NCBI GenBank assembly: GCA_046349875.1
Contig: JAXMBN010000017.1
Coordinates: 62,001 to 126,000, forward strand
Source of the DNA: JAXMBN01 sp046349875
GTDB taxonomy: Bacteria > Planctomycetota > Planctomycetia > Pirellulales > Pirellulaceae
DNA: 64,000 nt
Direction: 5' to 3'
How positions within the stretch are numbered: position 1 is the stretch's first letter; every line of letters begins with the position of its first letter. The notes under the pieces were generated by a model, which was given only the letters and a program-made list of their open reading frames with translations, ran no database searches and was not told the DNA's origin. The translations under genes were made by a program, and so were the position numbers. Of the stretch, positions 20,385-29,893 are shown piece by piece.

Positions 20385-21956
20385 TTAGCGGCGTCCGCCG
20401 CGACCTTTCTTTCCTTTGGGGCCTCCCTTTTTGCCACCGCGACCTTGGGAAGGGCCGGACGACTTGAATCCCTTTTTCTTGGTGCGGAATCCACCGCTTG
20501 CGGGCCTTTTCCCACTAGGTTTGCCGCCAACCTTTGGTCCGGACCGCTTGGGTCCTCGTCCCGAATCTGGACGGAAAACAGGAACCCCTTCCGACGAACC
20601 TTCAGCTGGGCGCGATGTTCGCATTCCCTTTTTACCGCGACCACCTTTCTCGTAGGGACGATTGCCACCACGCGTTTGGTCGCGTCGCGAACGATCCTTT
20701 TCAGAGGAAGAACGACCGCGAGCTCCCTTCGTAGACCTCGCTCCTTCACCCGATCGATCGCCGCGTGAAGGACGCTTTCGTGGGACGATGATATCCTCGT
20801 CCTCTCCTTCTTCGGAATCGGATTCCGAAAATGAAGACTCCTCTTCGTAATCGATTACGCCACCTTGCTTGCGACTCGATGCAGGCATGGCGTCGTTCCA
20901 AACGGGAGCCACTTCAAAGAGGCCCTGCTCTACGGAATCCTCAGCGTCTTCTTCGGAGTCGTCGTCCAAAACGGGATTGGAGACGACCTCATCATCACCC
21001 CATTCGTCATCGAAACGATCTTCCAAGAGTTCATCGTCATCCAACGAACGATAAGCTTTCTGTGTAGGCTTGCTTGGTTTGCTCTTGGATGCGGCCTTCT
21101 TGGTATTCTTTTCGGCGCCCTTAGTGGCCTTGCCTTTGGACGCAGTTGGTTGCTCGTCTTCTTGTTGTTGCTTCTTTGCCTTCTTGGCCAAGCGAGCTTC
21201 CTCAGCAGCGCGATAGAGCGCTGCAACTTCTGTGCTGTTGAGTGGCCGATAAGCACCTTCCGGTAGATCGCCCAATCGCAAGGATGCAATCGCAATGCGT
21301 CGCAGCACGACGACCTTATGACCAAGTCTCGCGAGCACACGACGAATCTCGCGGTTTTTGCCTTCGGTCAACGTGATGTCGATCTCGGTGCAGCCCTTGC
21401 GGACCTTGCGGATCTTGGCACCTTCTACTCTGGCGACACCTTCCGCAAGGTAAATACCGCGGCGCAATCGAGCCAGTTCCTCGGCCGAGATCTGTCCCTG
21501 AACGACAACAAAATACGATTTGGGGACCGAGTACTTGGGGTGTGCCAAGCGTTGTGAGAGTTCACCATCATTGGTGAGAATGATGAGACCTAGACTCGAT
21601 CGATCCAATCGACCGATCGGAAAAAGCCGAGCCGATCCTGGAACCAAGTCGACAACACGAGCTCTTCCCTCGGGATCGCGGTTGGTGCAAAGTACACCCG
21701 CAGGTTTATTGACTGCGAAATAGACTGGGCGTTGTTTCTTTAGCGAAACGCCATCCACGACGATTTTCTGGGTAGCTGGATCGACCTTCTTGCCGAATTC
21801 CGTGCACACGTCTCCATCGACTTCGACTCGACCTTGTTCGATCAATTCTTCGACTTGACGGCGAGCTCCCAAACCAGCAGCGGCGAGAACTTTGTTAAGG
21901 CGTTGGGGCCCGGTCATAAACCCGGGACGATCATCTTGACGTTTCGATTTCGGCAT
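20385..21956 (-). CDS. Pseudouridine synthase (RluB/RsuA type) with long charged tail
   Basis: About 523 residues from ATG 21956 (MPKSKRQDD). Residues 15-60 are an S4 RNA-binding domain (RLNKVLAAAGLGARRQVEEL) and residues 75-235 the RsuA/RluB catalytic domain with the active-site Asp in GRLDRSSLGLIILTNDG and VPKSYFVVVQG. It isomerises uridine to pseudouridine in ribosomal RNA. The C-terminal half (about 270 residues) is low complexity: Lys/Ala-rich, then Asp/Glu-rich (RSLDDDELLEDRFDDEWGDD), then Arg/Gly/Lys-rich to the end (GGKKGGPKGKKGRGGRR). Such a tail probably binds RNA without fixed structure and is much longer than in E. coli RluB. Confidence 0.9.
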   Translation of the reverse strand: MPKSKRQDDRPGFMTGPQRLNKVLAAAGLGARRQVEELIEQGRVEVDGDVCTEFGKKVDPATQKIVVDGVSLKKQRPVYFAVNKPAGVLCTNRDPEGRARVVDLVPGSARLFPIGRLDRSSLGLIILTNDGELSQRLAHPKYSVPKSYFVVVQGQISAEELARLRRGIYLAEGVARVEGAKIRKVRKGCTEIDITLTEGKNREIRRVLARLGHKVVVLRRIAIASLRLGDLPEGAYRPLNSTEVAALYRAAEEARLAKKAKKQQQEDEQPTASKGKATKGAEKNTKKAASKSKPSKPTQKAYRSLDDDELLEDRFDDEWGDDEVVSNPVLDDDSEEDAEDSVEQGLFEVAPVWNDAMPASSRKQGGVIDYEEESSFSESDSEEGEDEDIIVPRKRPSRGDRSGEGARSTKGARGRSSSEKDRSRRDQTRGGNRPYEKGGRGKKGMRTSRPAEGSSEGVPVFRPDSGRGPKRSGPKVGGKPSGKRPASGGFRTKKKGFKSSGPSQGRGGKKGGPKGKKGRGGRR

Positions 21957-22083
21957 GTTTCTATCTTCCACTCACAATCTCAAGGAAATCAGGTTAATCT
22001 AAGGGGCCCGATCTCGTTAGGCTAAATCAGCGGAAGTGATCCCGTTTTCACCGGCTTTCTCGTTTTCCCCAGGTTCTTTCAGC

Positions 22084-23824
22084 ATGAGCACGCCTCCATC
22101 TCCTTCGCGTGACCCCCAACAATTGCGATCTTGGCGTTGGTTTGGTCCCGACGATCTTCGCAGTTTTGGCCATCGATCTCGGCTAAAAGGCATGGGCATC
22201 GACGACGCCGATTATCGCGACAAGCCCATCGTGGCGATTTTGAATACGTGGAGTGATTTGAATACCTGCCACTCGCACTTTCCCCAGCGCGTCGAAGAGG
22301 TCAAGCGAGGCGTTTTGCAGGCGGGTGGTTTTCCGGTGGAAGTGCCGGTGCTCAGTTTGGGCGAAATGTTGATGAAGCCAACCACGATGCTCTATCGCAA
22401 CCTCTTAGCGATGGAAGCGGAGGAGGTATTACGGTGCCATCCAGTCGATGCGGCCGTGTTGATGGGCGGATGCGACAAAACGGTGCCAGGCCTCTTGATG
22501 GGTGCAATCTCGGCCGATACCCCCTCGGTTTTCCTTCCTGCAGGCCCCATGCTCAAAGCGCGTTGGAAGGACCAAACATTAGGAAGTGGATCGGATGCCT
22601 GGAAGTTTTGGGCCGAACGTCGCGCGGGGAATTTGTGCGATGGCGATTGGTGGGATATCGAAAACTGCATTGCACGCTCGGCCGGCACCTGCATGACCAT
22701 GGGCACTGCTTCAACGATGGCTTGCATCGCGGAAGCGATGGGGTTCACACTACCAGGAGCTAGCAGTATCCCATCGGTTGTGGCCGAACATAGTCGCATG
22801 GCCGTCGCGACAGGACGCTTGGCGGTTGAAATGGCTTGGGAGCGCCGAAGCCCAAGCACCTTTCTCACGGCATCCTCATTCGAGAACGCCATCATCACGC
22901 AACTAACCATCGGTGGCTCCACGAATGCCATCGTTCATATCATTGCGATGGCAAAGCGAGCTGGATATCGAATCACTATGGATGATTTCGATCGATGGTC
23001 CAAGGTGGTTCCCGTGCTAGCAGATCTTCGTCCAAGCGGTCGATTCTTGATGGAAGATTTTCATCATGCGGGAGGCCTTCGCGCACTCCTGCAACGACTC
23101 GCCGATGTTCTTCATCGAGATGCGCGTACCGTAGTTAACAAGACGTTGGGCGAACAGATCGAAGGGGCCGTATCGATCGATGATCAGATCATTCGCACGC
23201 GGGACAATCCCTTGTGGCCGACGGGAGGTACCTGCGTCTTGCGAGGAAACTTGGCACCCGATGGCTGCGTCGTGAAAACGGTAGCCGCCGAGAAGAGATT
23301 GCTTCGCCATCGAGGTCCCGCTTTCGTATTCGATCACTATGCCGATCTCAAAAAACAAATTGATGATCCCGATCTACCGGTGACGGCAGATAGCGTGCTG
23401 ATCTTGCGGTCCGCGGGGCCTCTGGGTGCACCTGGGTTTCCTGAATGGGGAATGCTTCCCATTCCGAAGAAGCTTTTACAACAAGGTGTTCGCGACATGG
23501 TTCGCATCTCGGATGCGCGGATGAGTGGAACGAGCTATGGAATGTGCATCCTTCACGTTTCCCCCGAATCACATCTCGGTGGTCCTTTGGCTTTGGTCGA
23601 AACAGGTGACGAAATCGAGATCGATGTGGAAGAGCGAAAGATTCATTGGGCATGTCAGCCAAGAGGAGATCGATCGACGCCAAGCCAGATGGCAAGCGCC
23701 GACTCCCAAGTGGACGCGAGGCTACCATCATCTGTATGCACAACATGTGACTCAGGCCCATGAAGGGTGCGACTTCGACTTTCTCGAAGGGAAATCCCCA
23801 CAACAAGAGCCCGATATCTTTTAG
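22084..23824 (+). pseudogene. IlvD/Edd family sugar-acid dehydratase with one frameshift near the end
   Basis: Fe-S dehydratase of the IlvD/Edd family, closest in motifs to L-arabonate/D-xylonate dehydratases: NTWSDLNTCHSHFPQRVEEV, MGGCDKTVPGLLMGA and SAGTCMTMGTASTMACIAEA carry the cluster cysteines; STNAIVHIIAMAKRAGY, SGRFLMEDFHHAGGL and DARMSGTSYGMCILHV follow. Starts at ATG 22084. After VEERKIHW (near 23650) the frame runs to a false stop at 23763, while the true family ending (DVSQEEIDRRQARW, YHHLYAQHVTQAHEGCDFDFL) continues in the next frame to 23824. A single indel therefore truncates and alters the last 58 residues. It would dehydrate a C5 or C6 aldonic acid to a 2-keto-3-deoxy acid. 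Confidence 0.85.
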
Positions 23825-23855
23825 TACGGGTGTCGCCGGCCAGTTCGTGCGTTGG

Positions 23856-23998
23856 CTTCCAGTCCCTTGGAAGGTCTGTCAGAAAATCGACTTTCAGTCC
23901 CTTGAAACGTCTTTCAAAAAACACCTTCCAGTCCCTTAAAAGGTTTTGACTTTGAATCCATCGGAGGGTCCGGACTTCTGGTCCCTCGAAAGGTCAAT
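23856..23998. repeat. Short tandem array of AGTCCCT-loop hairpins
   Basis: Three units about 34-35 bases apart (cores at 23861, 23896, 23930) and a diverged fourth near 23980. Each has the form CTTCCA-GTCCCT-TGGAAG: the loop GTCCCT is constant while the stem changes on both sides (CTTCCA/TGGAAG, then TTTCA/TGAAA). They follow the 3' end of the IlvD-like gene and precede the 3' end of the convergent cytochrome-domain gene. Confidence 0.65.
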
Positions 23999-24143
23999 CA
24001 ACGATTGGCTAGGTTCCAAGCAAACATCCAGTTCAATAGTATGCCCGCATTCTGAAGTTTAAGTCTTCTGAAGTTTGCTAGCCGTCGCCACCGGATGATC
24101 ATCGTGACCAAATAGATGCTTCAAGACGTTGGCACTGCCATCC

Positions 24144-27100
24144 CTAGGGGCGCGTGATCGCTTCATGCAAGTTGAATAGCGTTCTTGCAACGCTGGTCCA
24201 GCTTGCTACTTGTGTCGCTTCGAACTGCGGAGGCGTTTTGAATTCGCCCACGACGAGAAGTTTTTTGGCCAGTTCAGGTTCTTTCTCGTAGTCATGACGA
24301 TGCTTGGCTAAGAGCTTTTGCAAGATCTCGAGCTCTTCGGTTTGTGGCTTGCGACCCAACACTTGAAGTACCATCCACTCAAGCCGGCTTGCATCGTTTC
24401 CATCGTTTTCGAGAGCATGAACAGCGAGTGCACGAGCGGCCTCGACGAAGGATGGATCATTGAGTAGTACCAAGGATTGCAAAGGAGTGTTAGAACGCAT
24501 GCGATCGGCAGTGCATTCTTCGCGACTCGGTGCGTCAAAGGTTACGAGCGATGGGTGTAGGTATTGACGTTGCCAATGTGTATAGAGCCCACGTCGATAC
24601 AGTTGTTCACCCGATCCGTTTTGCCACTCGCGTTGAGGAAAGTTTAGATACGCCCAATACCCTGCCGGTTGATAGGGCTTTACACTCTTGCCTCCGATGG
24701 TTCGGACGAGGAGGCCGCTGCTGGCCAATGCGGTATCGCGTATGAACTCGGCATCGAGTCGATAGCGGTTCTGCCGCGAGTAATAGCGATTAGACGGATC
24801 GCTCGCCATTTGTTCGGGAAGTGCCGATGCGGTTCTGCGATAGGCGGCGGAGGTCACCATCAATCGAACCATGGCTTTGACGTCCCAACCCGATTCGATC
24901 ATTCGATGAGCGAGCCAATCGAGCATCTCGGGGTGCGAAGGGGGTTCGCCTTGTGCACCGAAGTCATCCACTTTGCGCGTGATACCTGTTCCATAAAAGA
25001 GCTTCCAAAGTCGATTGACCAATACGCGCGACGTCAGGGGATGCTTGGGGTCGATCAGCCATTTGGCGAGATCCAAACGATTGAGCCGAGCGGAGGAACC
25101 TTGTGAATCGCCGTTCATCGATCGACTCAATACTTCAGGGTATGCAGGGAGGACGATCTCTCCTTGTTCATCCATCCAATTGCCTCGGGCGAGAACGCGA
25201 ACCATGCGGGGCTCAACCGCTTTCGTGATCAAGGTCGAAGGTATCGATTCGTAGTGGCGTTTGCGATCGGCTTCGAGCTTTGCGAGTTCTTTGCGAAATG
25301 GTTCGAGCGAAGGTGCAATCGATCGATAGTAGTCTTGGATCGCTTTCGTTTGTTGTTCGTTTCGATCCTTGGGTGCGAGTGCAAGACCTTGAAGTACATC
25401 GCTGTTGGCTTGGTGCAATGCAACGGCACCAGGCTCGGTTGTTGTCGAAACGCGGAAGCGTCCCAACGTATGTTTCCCATTTTCATGTTTCTGTTCGAGG
25501 ACAATTCGATAAGAATAATCTTCCGTTTGCGATAGAGCTTCCTGAAGTTCGAAAACGGCGTGGTGTTCTCGCCCAACACTTCCCATCACGGCCCAACCCC
25601 AAGACGATCCCTTCGAGTCGCGATCGATTGCCGCAGCGACGGCCCACTTCTTGTAAGGGTTCTTATCGGCCGCATCCGCTTGTTCGAAAGTGGCCGATGC
25701 CGACTTCCATGCAAGGTCCTCCCACTCGGAGTTCGCGTTCTCAGGAGTCTCTTGGGTGGGAGTGGAAGTTGACGCTTTCTTCTGGCGCTGCAACCGAATC
25801 TCGGTCAGTACGAAATTGCCATTGCTCGCCAGTCCCGGTCCACTCTTTGGAAGCGAGGGATCCGGCAGTACTTCCAATCGCAACGATTGCATGCGACTGG
25901 GAAGTGAGCTTACGTCAAGGATGTAGGTATCCGTATTGCCCCCGTCTTGATTGGCGAGGATGGTGTTGGCATCTTGCATTGTAAGCTTGGTTTGCGAAGA
26001 CGATGTGGCTCGCGCCAACGATGCTGGTTGCCAAGATCGTTGGATCCTTTCCCAAGCATCTTGAGCTTGCTTGAGCTCAGGGGTTGTTTCTTGAAGTTTG
26101 GTACGAAGGTCTGCGATCGATCGATCAAAGTCTTGCAGTTTGGCCTCTTGTTCGGCGGTCGGAACCTTCATGGCCGATCCCCATTCGCCAGATTGATTGG
26201 CACCGCTATACAGGCCTCGTTCTTCGATGTCGGCGAAGAAGGATTCCATTCGATAGAAGTCTCGCATGGTAAACGGGTCATACTTGTGATCATGGCATTC
26301 GCAGCATCCCATCGTGACGCCCAACCAAGTGCCACCCACATTTCGAACACGTTCCGCGATGTACTTCGCCAAATATTCCTTATCCTGAACGCCTCCTTCG
26401 GCGCTCATCATTCCGAGGCGGTTGTAGCCTGCCGCGATTTGCGTTTCACGCGAGGCTCCAGGCAAGAGATCACCTGCCAATTGTTCGAGAGTGAAACGAT
26501 CAAAGGTTTTGTTTTGATTGAACGATTGAATCACATAGTCGCGATAAGGGGAAACGCTGACGTCTTGATCCCCGTGATACCCAACCGAATCTGCGTAGCG
26601 GACGAGATCGAGCCACCATACGGCCATCCGTTCGCCATAGTGTTCCGATTCCAAGAGTCGATCTACCAATCGTTCGTATGCATCGGTTCTTTGGTCTGTA
26701 AGAAACTCTTGGATTTGTTGGGGAGTGGGTGGAAGACCGGTAAGATCGAAACTCAATCGACGTGCCAAAGTGATTCGATCTGCTTCAGAAAGCTGAGGCA
26801 GTTGTCGTTGATCCAAGGGGGCGTTGAGAAATTGATCGATCTCATTGTGCGCCGTTCGGTGGGACGGTAGTGAAGTGGGAGGAGCGGAGAGACGCAGAGG
26901 TTGAAAGGCCCAGTGCCCTTCATAGGGTGCACCTTGCGCAATCCACTTCTTGATCAACTGAATCTCTTCGGGTTTGAGTTCCTTGCCGTTCTTAGGTGGA
27001 GGCATACGCTCTTCAAGATCGGTGGTGATCATTCGCTGCAGCAAAAGGCTCTCATCAGGTTTGGAGGGAAGGACCGCTCCAGAATGATCCTTTGTCCCAA

Positions 27101-27329
27101 GCAAACCTTCTTGTGTATCCAGTCGGAGATCAGCTTCCCGCTTGTTTTTGTCTGGACCGTGACAGGCAAAGCAATATTCCGATAGGATGGGACGAATGTC
27201 ACGGTTGAAAGAGACTGGATCCTCTGCCTTTGTAGGAGAGACAACAAAGCAGAAGGCCCCCCATAATGCGATCCATGTTCGAAGGTTTGGTACGATACGT
27301 GGAGTGGTATTCACAGAGGCACCTGACAA
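24144..27329 (-). CDS. Planctomycete cytochrome c / DUF1549 / DUF1553 protein
   Basis: 1061 residues with an N-terminal export signal (WIALWGAFCFVVSPTKA). A planctomycete-type cytochrome c domain at about residues 40-135 has the heme motif EYCFACHGPDKNKR and ends with MPPPKNGKELKPEEI, the distal Met region. DUF1549 follows (RLSFDLTGLPPTPQQIQEF), then a central carbohydrate-binding-like region of about 300 residues, then DUF1553 (LAKWLIDPKHPLTSRVLVNR, VDDFGAQGEPPSHPEMLDWL). The family is predicted to be periplasmic and may couple redox chemistry with polysaccharide processing; this is not proven. The usual adjacent DUF1501 partner is missing here; one lies at 11.3-12.7 kb. Confidence 0.92.
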   Translation of the reverse strand: MSGASVNTTPRIVPNLRTWIALWGAFCFVVSPTKAEDPVSFNRDIRPILSEYCFACHGPDKNKREADLRLDTQEGLLGTKDHSGAVLPSKPDESLLLQRMITTDLEERMPPPKNGKELKPEEIQLIKKWIAQGAPYEGHWAFQPLRLSAPPTSLPSHRTAHNEIDQFLNAPLDQRQLPQLSEADRITLARRLSFDLTGLPPTPQQIQEFLTDQRTDAYERLVDRLLESEHYGERMAVWWLDLVRYADSVGYHGDQDVSVSPYRDYVIQSFNQNKTFDRFTLEQLAGDLLPGASRETQIAAGYNRLGMMSAEGGVQDKEYLAKYIAERVRNVGGTWLGVTMGCCECHDHKYDPFTMRDFYRMESFFADIEERGLYSGANQSGEWGSAMKVPTAEQEAKLQDFDRSIADLRTKLQETTPELKQAQDAWERIQRSWQPASLARATSSSQTKLTMQDANTILANQDGGNTDTYILDVSSLPSRMQSLRLEVLPDPSLPKSGPGLASNGNFVLTEIRLQRQKKASTSTPTQETPENANSEWEDLAWKSASATFEQADAADKNPYKKWAVAAAIDRDSKGSSWGWAVMGSVGREHHAVFELQEALSQTEDYSYRIVLEQKHENGKHTLGRFRVSTTTEPGAVALHQANSDVLQGLALAPKDRNEQQTKAIQDYYRSIAPSLEPFRKELAKLEADRKRHYESIPSTLITKAVEPRMVRVLARGNWMDEQGEIVLPAYPEVLSRSMNGDSQGSSARLNRLDLAKWLIDPKHPLTSRVLVNRLWKLFYGTGITRKVDDFGAQGEPPSHPEMLDWLAHRMIESGWDVKAMVRLMVTSAAYRRTASALPEQMASDPSNRYYSRQNRYRLDAEFIRDTALASSGLLVRTIGGKSVKPYQPAGYWAYLNFPQREWQNGSGEQLYRRGLYTHWQRQYLHPSLVTFDAPSREECTADRMRSNTPLQSLVLLNDPSFVEAARALAVHALENDGNDASRLEWMVLQVLGRKPQTEELEILQKLLAKHRHDYEKEPELAKKLLVVGEFKTPPQFEATQVASWTSVARTLFNLHEAITRP

Positions 27330-27509
27330 GCGGATGTTCTACCAAAGCATGGTGAATGGCGTGGTGGCCGGGTAGCGGATGAAAGCAGGAAGGCGGGAAG
27401 AGACCTTGGGATGGGATGTTTTCATTCGTTCCATCGATACAAGGCTCCTCTATTATCGTATTCGAAACCGAGAAACGGATCACTACCTCCAACTTCCGAT
27501 AGGTTTTCC

Positions 27510-28379
27510 ATGGAACATGAAGCGAATTCTGAAGGGGCTGAGCCGTCCAATGCGAATACCGATAAGGGTGATGGGGCCTGGCGTGATGCTTGGAATCGCT
27601 TTGGTTTGCGACATTTCTTGTCCTGGATGACGGGGATTGCAGTCGCTCATGGGACATCGCGGATGACTGAAGCGATGCGTATGGCCTACGATCGCACCGG
27701 TGTGGTGGATTGGAACTACCCCTATGCTGCATTCGTCGCCTGGCTCGATTTTCGACCGACCACCGATCAGTTCTTGGATGCGATTCTCCTGGGTTCGATC
27801 CTGGGATTAGGGTTGCCCGCTGTTCTTTCGAAGCCCAAGGAAACCGAGTTTTGGAAGCATCCAGCGAGGGTGGTATTCGCTTTATGCTTAGCCTTCATCG
27901 CGATCCGTTGGAGTGTGGAACTTCTTTCAACGGGACTCTTTGGTCCTCGGTTAAGGGCTCATGCTCAAGTGGCATGGCTCGGCGGATTGGCGACTGGACT
28001 TACCTGGTCGATTTACGCACTCGTGCGATCGCGCGTCGGCATACTTTGGCGATTCGGCCTTGCGGCGATTGTGATCGGGACGATCGGTGAGTTCTATTTC
28101 AATGGGATCGAAGCGATGGCTTTGCAGCAGTCGGTGGTCTCGACAAAGACGATAATGAACAACGAGAAGCTTCATATCGTTTCGAGCTTAACGTGCGCGG
28201 CCGTGACGACGTTATTCTTCTTGCTTGCATGTGTAGTTGAGCTTACGCGAGGCAAATGCCGCGACTGGCGGGTTTGGAGTTTAACGGCGATGATCCCATT
28301 CCTACTGATCGTCGGAACATGGCGAACGGTGTACGAACTTTTGCGAGCCTATCAATATGGCAATTGGCCGCCGATATAA
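27510..28379 (+). CDS. Unknown multi-pass membrane protein
   Basis: About 289 residues from ATG 27510 (MEHEANSEG); in-frame sequence upstream to 27411 is open but unlike protein. I do not recognise the family. After a polar N-terminus of about 40 residues come roughly seven hydrophobic segments: FLDAILLGSILGLGLPAVL, VVFALCLAFIAIRWSVELL, VAWLGGLATGLTWSIYALV, ILWRFGLAAIVIGTIGEFYF, VSSLTCAAVTTLFFLLACVV and WSLTAMIPFLLIVGTWRTVY. It is divergent from the cytochrome-domain gene (180 bases between) and convergent with astB. No transporter or enzyme signature is visible. Confidence 0.7.
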   Translation: MEHEANSEGAEPSNANTDKGDGAWRDAWNRFGLRHFLSWMTGIAVAHGTSRMTEAMRMAYDRTGVVDWNYPYAAFVAWLDFRPTTDQFLDAILLGSILGLGLPAVLSKPKETEFWKHPARVVFALCLAFIAIRWSVELLSTGLFGPRLRAHAQVAWLGGLATGLTWSIYALVRSRVGILWRFGLAAIVIGTIGEFYFNGIEAMALQQSVVSTKTIMNNEKLHIVSSLTCAAVTTLFFLLACVVELTRGKCRDWRVWSLTAMIPFLLIVGTWRTVYELLRAYQYGNWPPI

Positions 28380-28409
28380 CGATGGAAACATCGAGCTCGT
28401 GTGCAGCGA

Positions 28410-29756
28410 TCATTCTTTGGGATTAGGCCAACCATAGCGCTCGCGATAGGCCATGACAATGGCCTGTGCATGTTCCGCAAAGGCAGGGTCGCGTAGGTCT
28501 TCGAAGCGAAGCGTGGTTGGATAGGAATCCTCGATCCATCGTCGAGTCTCGTCATAGAGTTTCGATGAGAACCAAAGTTCGGGTCTCGCCTTTGCTTGTT
28601 GCTCTGGAGTGAGTTCCACTCGAAGCCGCAAGCATGCTGGTCCGCCTCCATTGGACATGCTTTGGTCCAGGGGTAAATACAACACATCGGCAATCGGGTG
28701 ACTTGCATCGCGCATCCATCGTTCGATCAAGGATCGTGCCTGAGCATGATGTTCACATTGGGTTGGCGCAATCAACATCATCGACTTGATCGGCTCGCGT
28801 TGTAGATGGGACGGCGAGACGATTTGGCTATTGAAAAGATAGGTCGCAACGGCATCGTTCAAGGAAAGATCGTTTCTCGATACGATGCATCGGTGCAAGG
28901 GCTTGCCACAGTGACGTGGAAATGTGGACTCGAGGCTTTCGAGGGTCGACATCGAAAGTTCATCGAACGCGTCTTCATGGTAGAGAAGCAGGTTTTCATG
29001 ACTGGTAGCGATGACATCATTGTGAAAGACGCCGCTTTGGATGGCGATCGAACTCTGCGTCAGAAAGTGGACGCGATCATTGGGGATCTGATGCTGGCGA
29101 GCGATGGCTTGTGATGCTGCCAGGCTTTGCCGAGACAAGAAATAAGGTTGGTTGGTCAGCGGCTTCTGATGGTCAGCACCATAGACGAAGAGATGTACCC
29201 CTTGAAGTTGAGGTTGCCCCCAAAGACGCATGTGATTGGCTGCACCCTCATCTCGCCAGTACCATGTGGATGGAAGCGGCGGGTGAATCGCTACCGAAGT
29301 CTGTCCCAATGCGTGTCTCAAAAGAGCACTGCGGTCTTCGGCTTCGTGGAAACGGTGGATGTTCGCGACCAAATTGGCTGGCGTGATGTGGAGTTTTCTA
29401 TCGCTAGAGTCCATCGAAGGACAGACCGTGGCAGCATTGGCTGTCCACATGAATGCCGACGAGAAAGCGGCAGATAGAATCTCTGGAGCCTGGGTGTAAG
29501 CCGTTGCTAGCTGATCTTCCCACTCCCCAAGAAATCCGGCTTCACGAATGAGTTTCCGCAGAGGGCGAACGCTAGGTGGAAGAAGTCCTTGCGGAATTCC
29601 AAGTTCATGCAACTTGCGCATCTTTTCAAGGCCTTGCAAGGCTCCTTGCCTGGGAAACGACGATTGCCCAGCGTGCGATTGGCTCGCCTTATTACCGACC
29701 CCTAACCCGCCATAGTGATGCGTCGGCCCCACCAGCCCATCCAAATTCGCTTCCAT
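28410..29756 (-). CDS. astB: N-succinylarginine dihydrolase
   Basis: About 448 residues from ATG 29756 (MEANLDGLVGPTHHYGGLG), the normal family start; an upstream in-frame start at 29816 adds unrelated residues. It hydrolyses N2-succinylarginine to N2-succinylornithine, CO2 and ammonia in the AST arginine catabolic pathway. The catalytic Cys motif SMSNGGGPACLRLRVEL, the substrate region LFVYGADHQKPLTNQ and GVFHNDVIATSHENLLLYHE are present. No astA, astC, astD or astE gene lies nearby, so the rest of the pathway is elsewhere or the enzyme has another role in this group. Confidence 0.92.
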   Translation of the reverse strand: MEANLDGLVGPTHHYGGLGVGNKASQSHAGQSSFPRQGALQGLEKMRKLHELGIPQGLLPPSVRPLRKLIREAGFLGEWEDQLATAYTQAPEILSAAFSSAFMWTANAATVCPSMDSSDRKLHITPANLVANIHRFHEAEDRSALLRHALGQTSVAIHPPLPSTWYWRDEGAANHMRLWGQPQLQGVHLFVYGADHQKPLTNQPYFLSRQSLAASQAIARQHQIPNDRVHFLTQSSIAIQSGVFHNDVIATSHENLLLYHEDAFDELSMSTLESLESTFPRHCGKPLHRCIVSRNDLSLNDAVATYLFNSQIVSPSHLQREPIKSMMLIAPTQCEHHAQARSLIERWMRDASHPIADVLYLPLDQSMSNGGGPACLRLRVELTPEQQAKARPELWFSSKLYDETRRWIEDSYPTTLRFEDLRDPAFAEHAQAIVMAYRERYGWPNPKE

Positions 29757-29770
29757 CGCTCCCTCCTCAC

Positions 29771-29893
29771 ACAATAGGTGCCATCCACCTATTGTTGACA
29801 ACCAGGAGCCGTTCAAGCAATTACGGTATGGAATTACCTTCTTTTAGGTGGTTTTTTGGCCCAGGTTCACACAAGGTGCCATCCACCTTTTGT
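29771..29893. repeat. Two GGTG-CCATC-CACC hairpin repeats
   Basis: Unit one at 29771-29795 is a perfect 10-bp stem ACAATAGGTG/CACCTATTGT around CCATC. Unit two at 29871-29893 keeps the core AGGTG-CCATC-CACCT and the following TTTGTTGAC but changes the stem flank to fit (AAGG/CCTT). The units lie 100 bases apart in the divergent region between astB and the small basic protein gene. The 180 bases without repeats show nothing else I can name. Confidence 0.6.

Noticed and set aside
23856..23998. Possible CRISPR array
   Set aside because: Units are short hairpins with changing stems, spacers are not unique sequences of constant length, and no cas gene is nearby.
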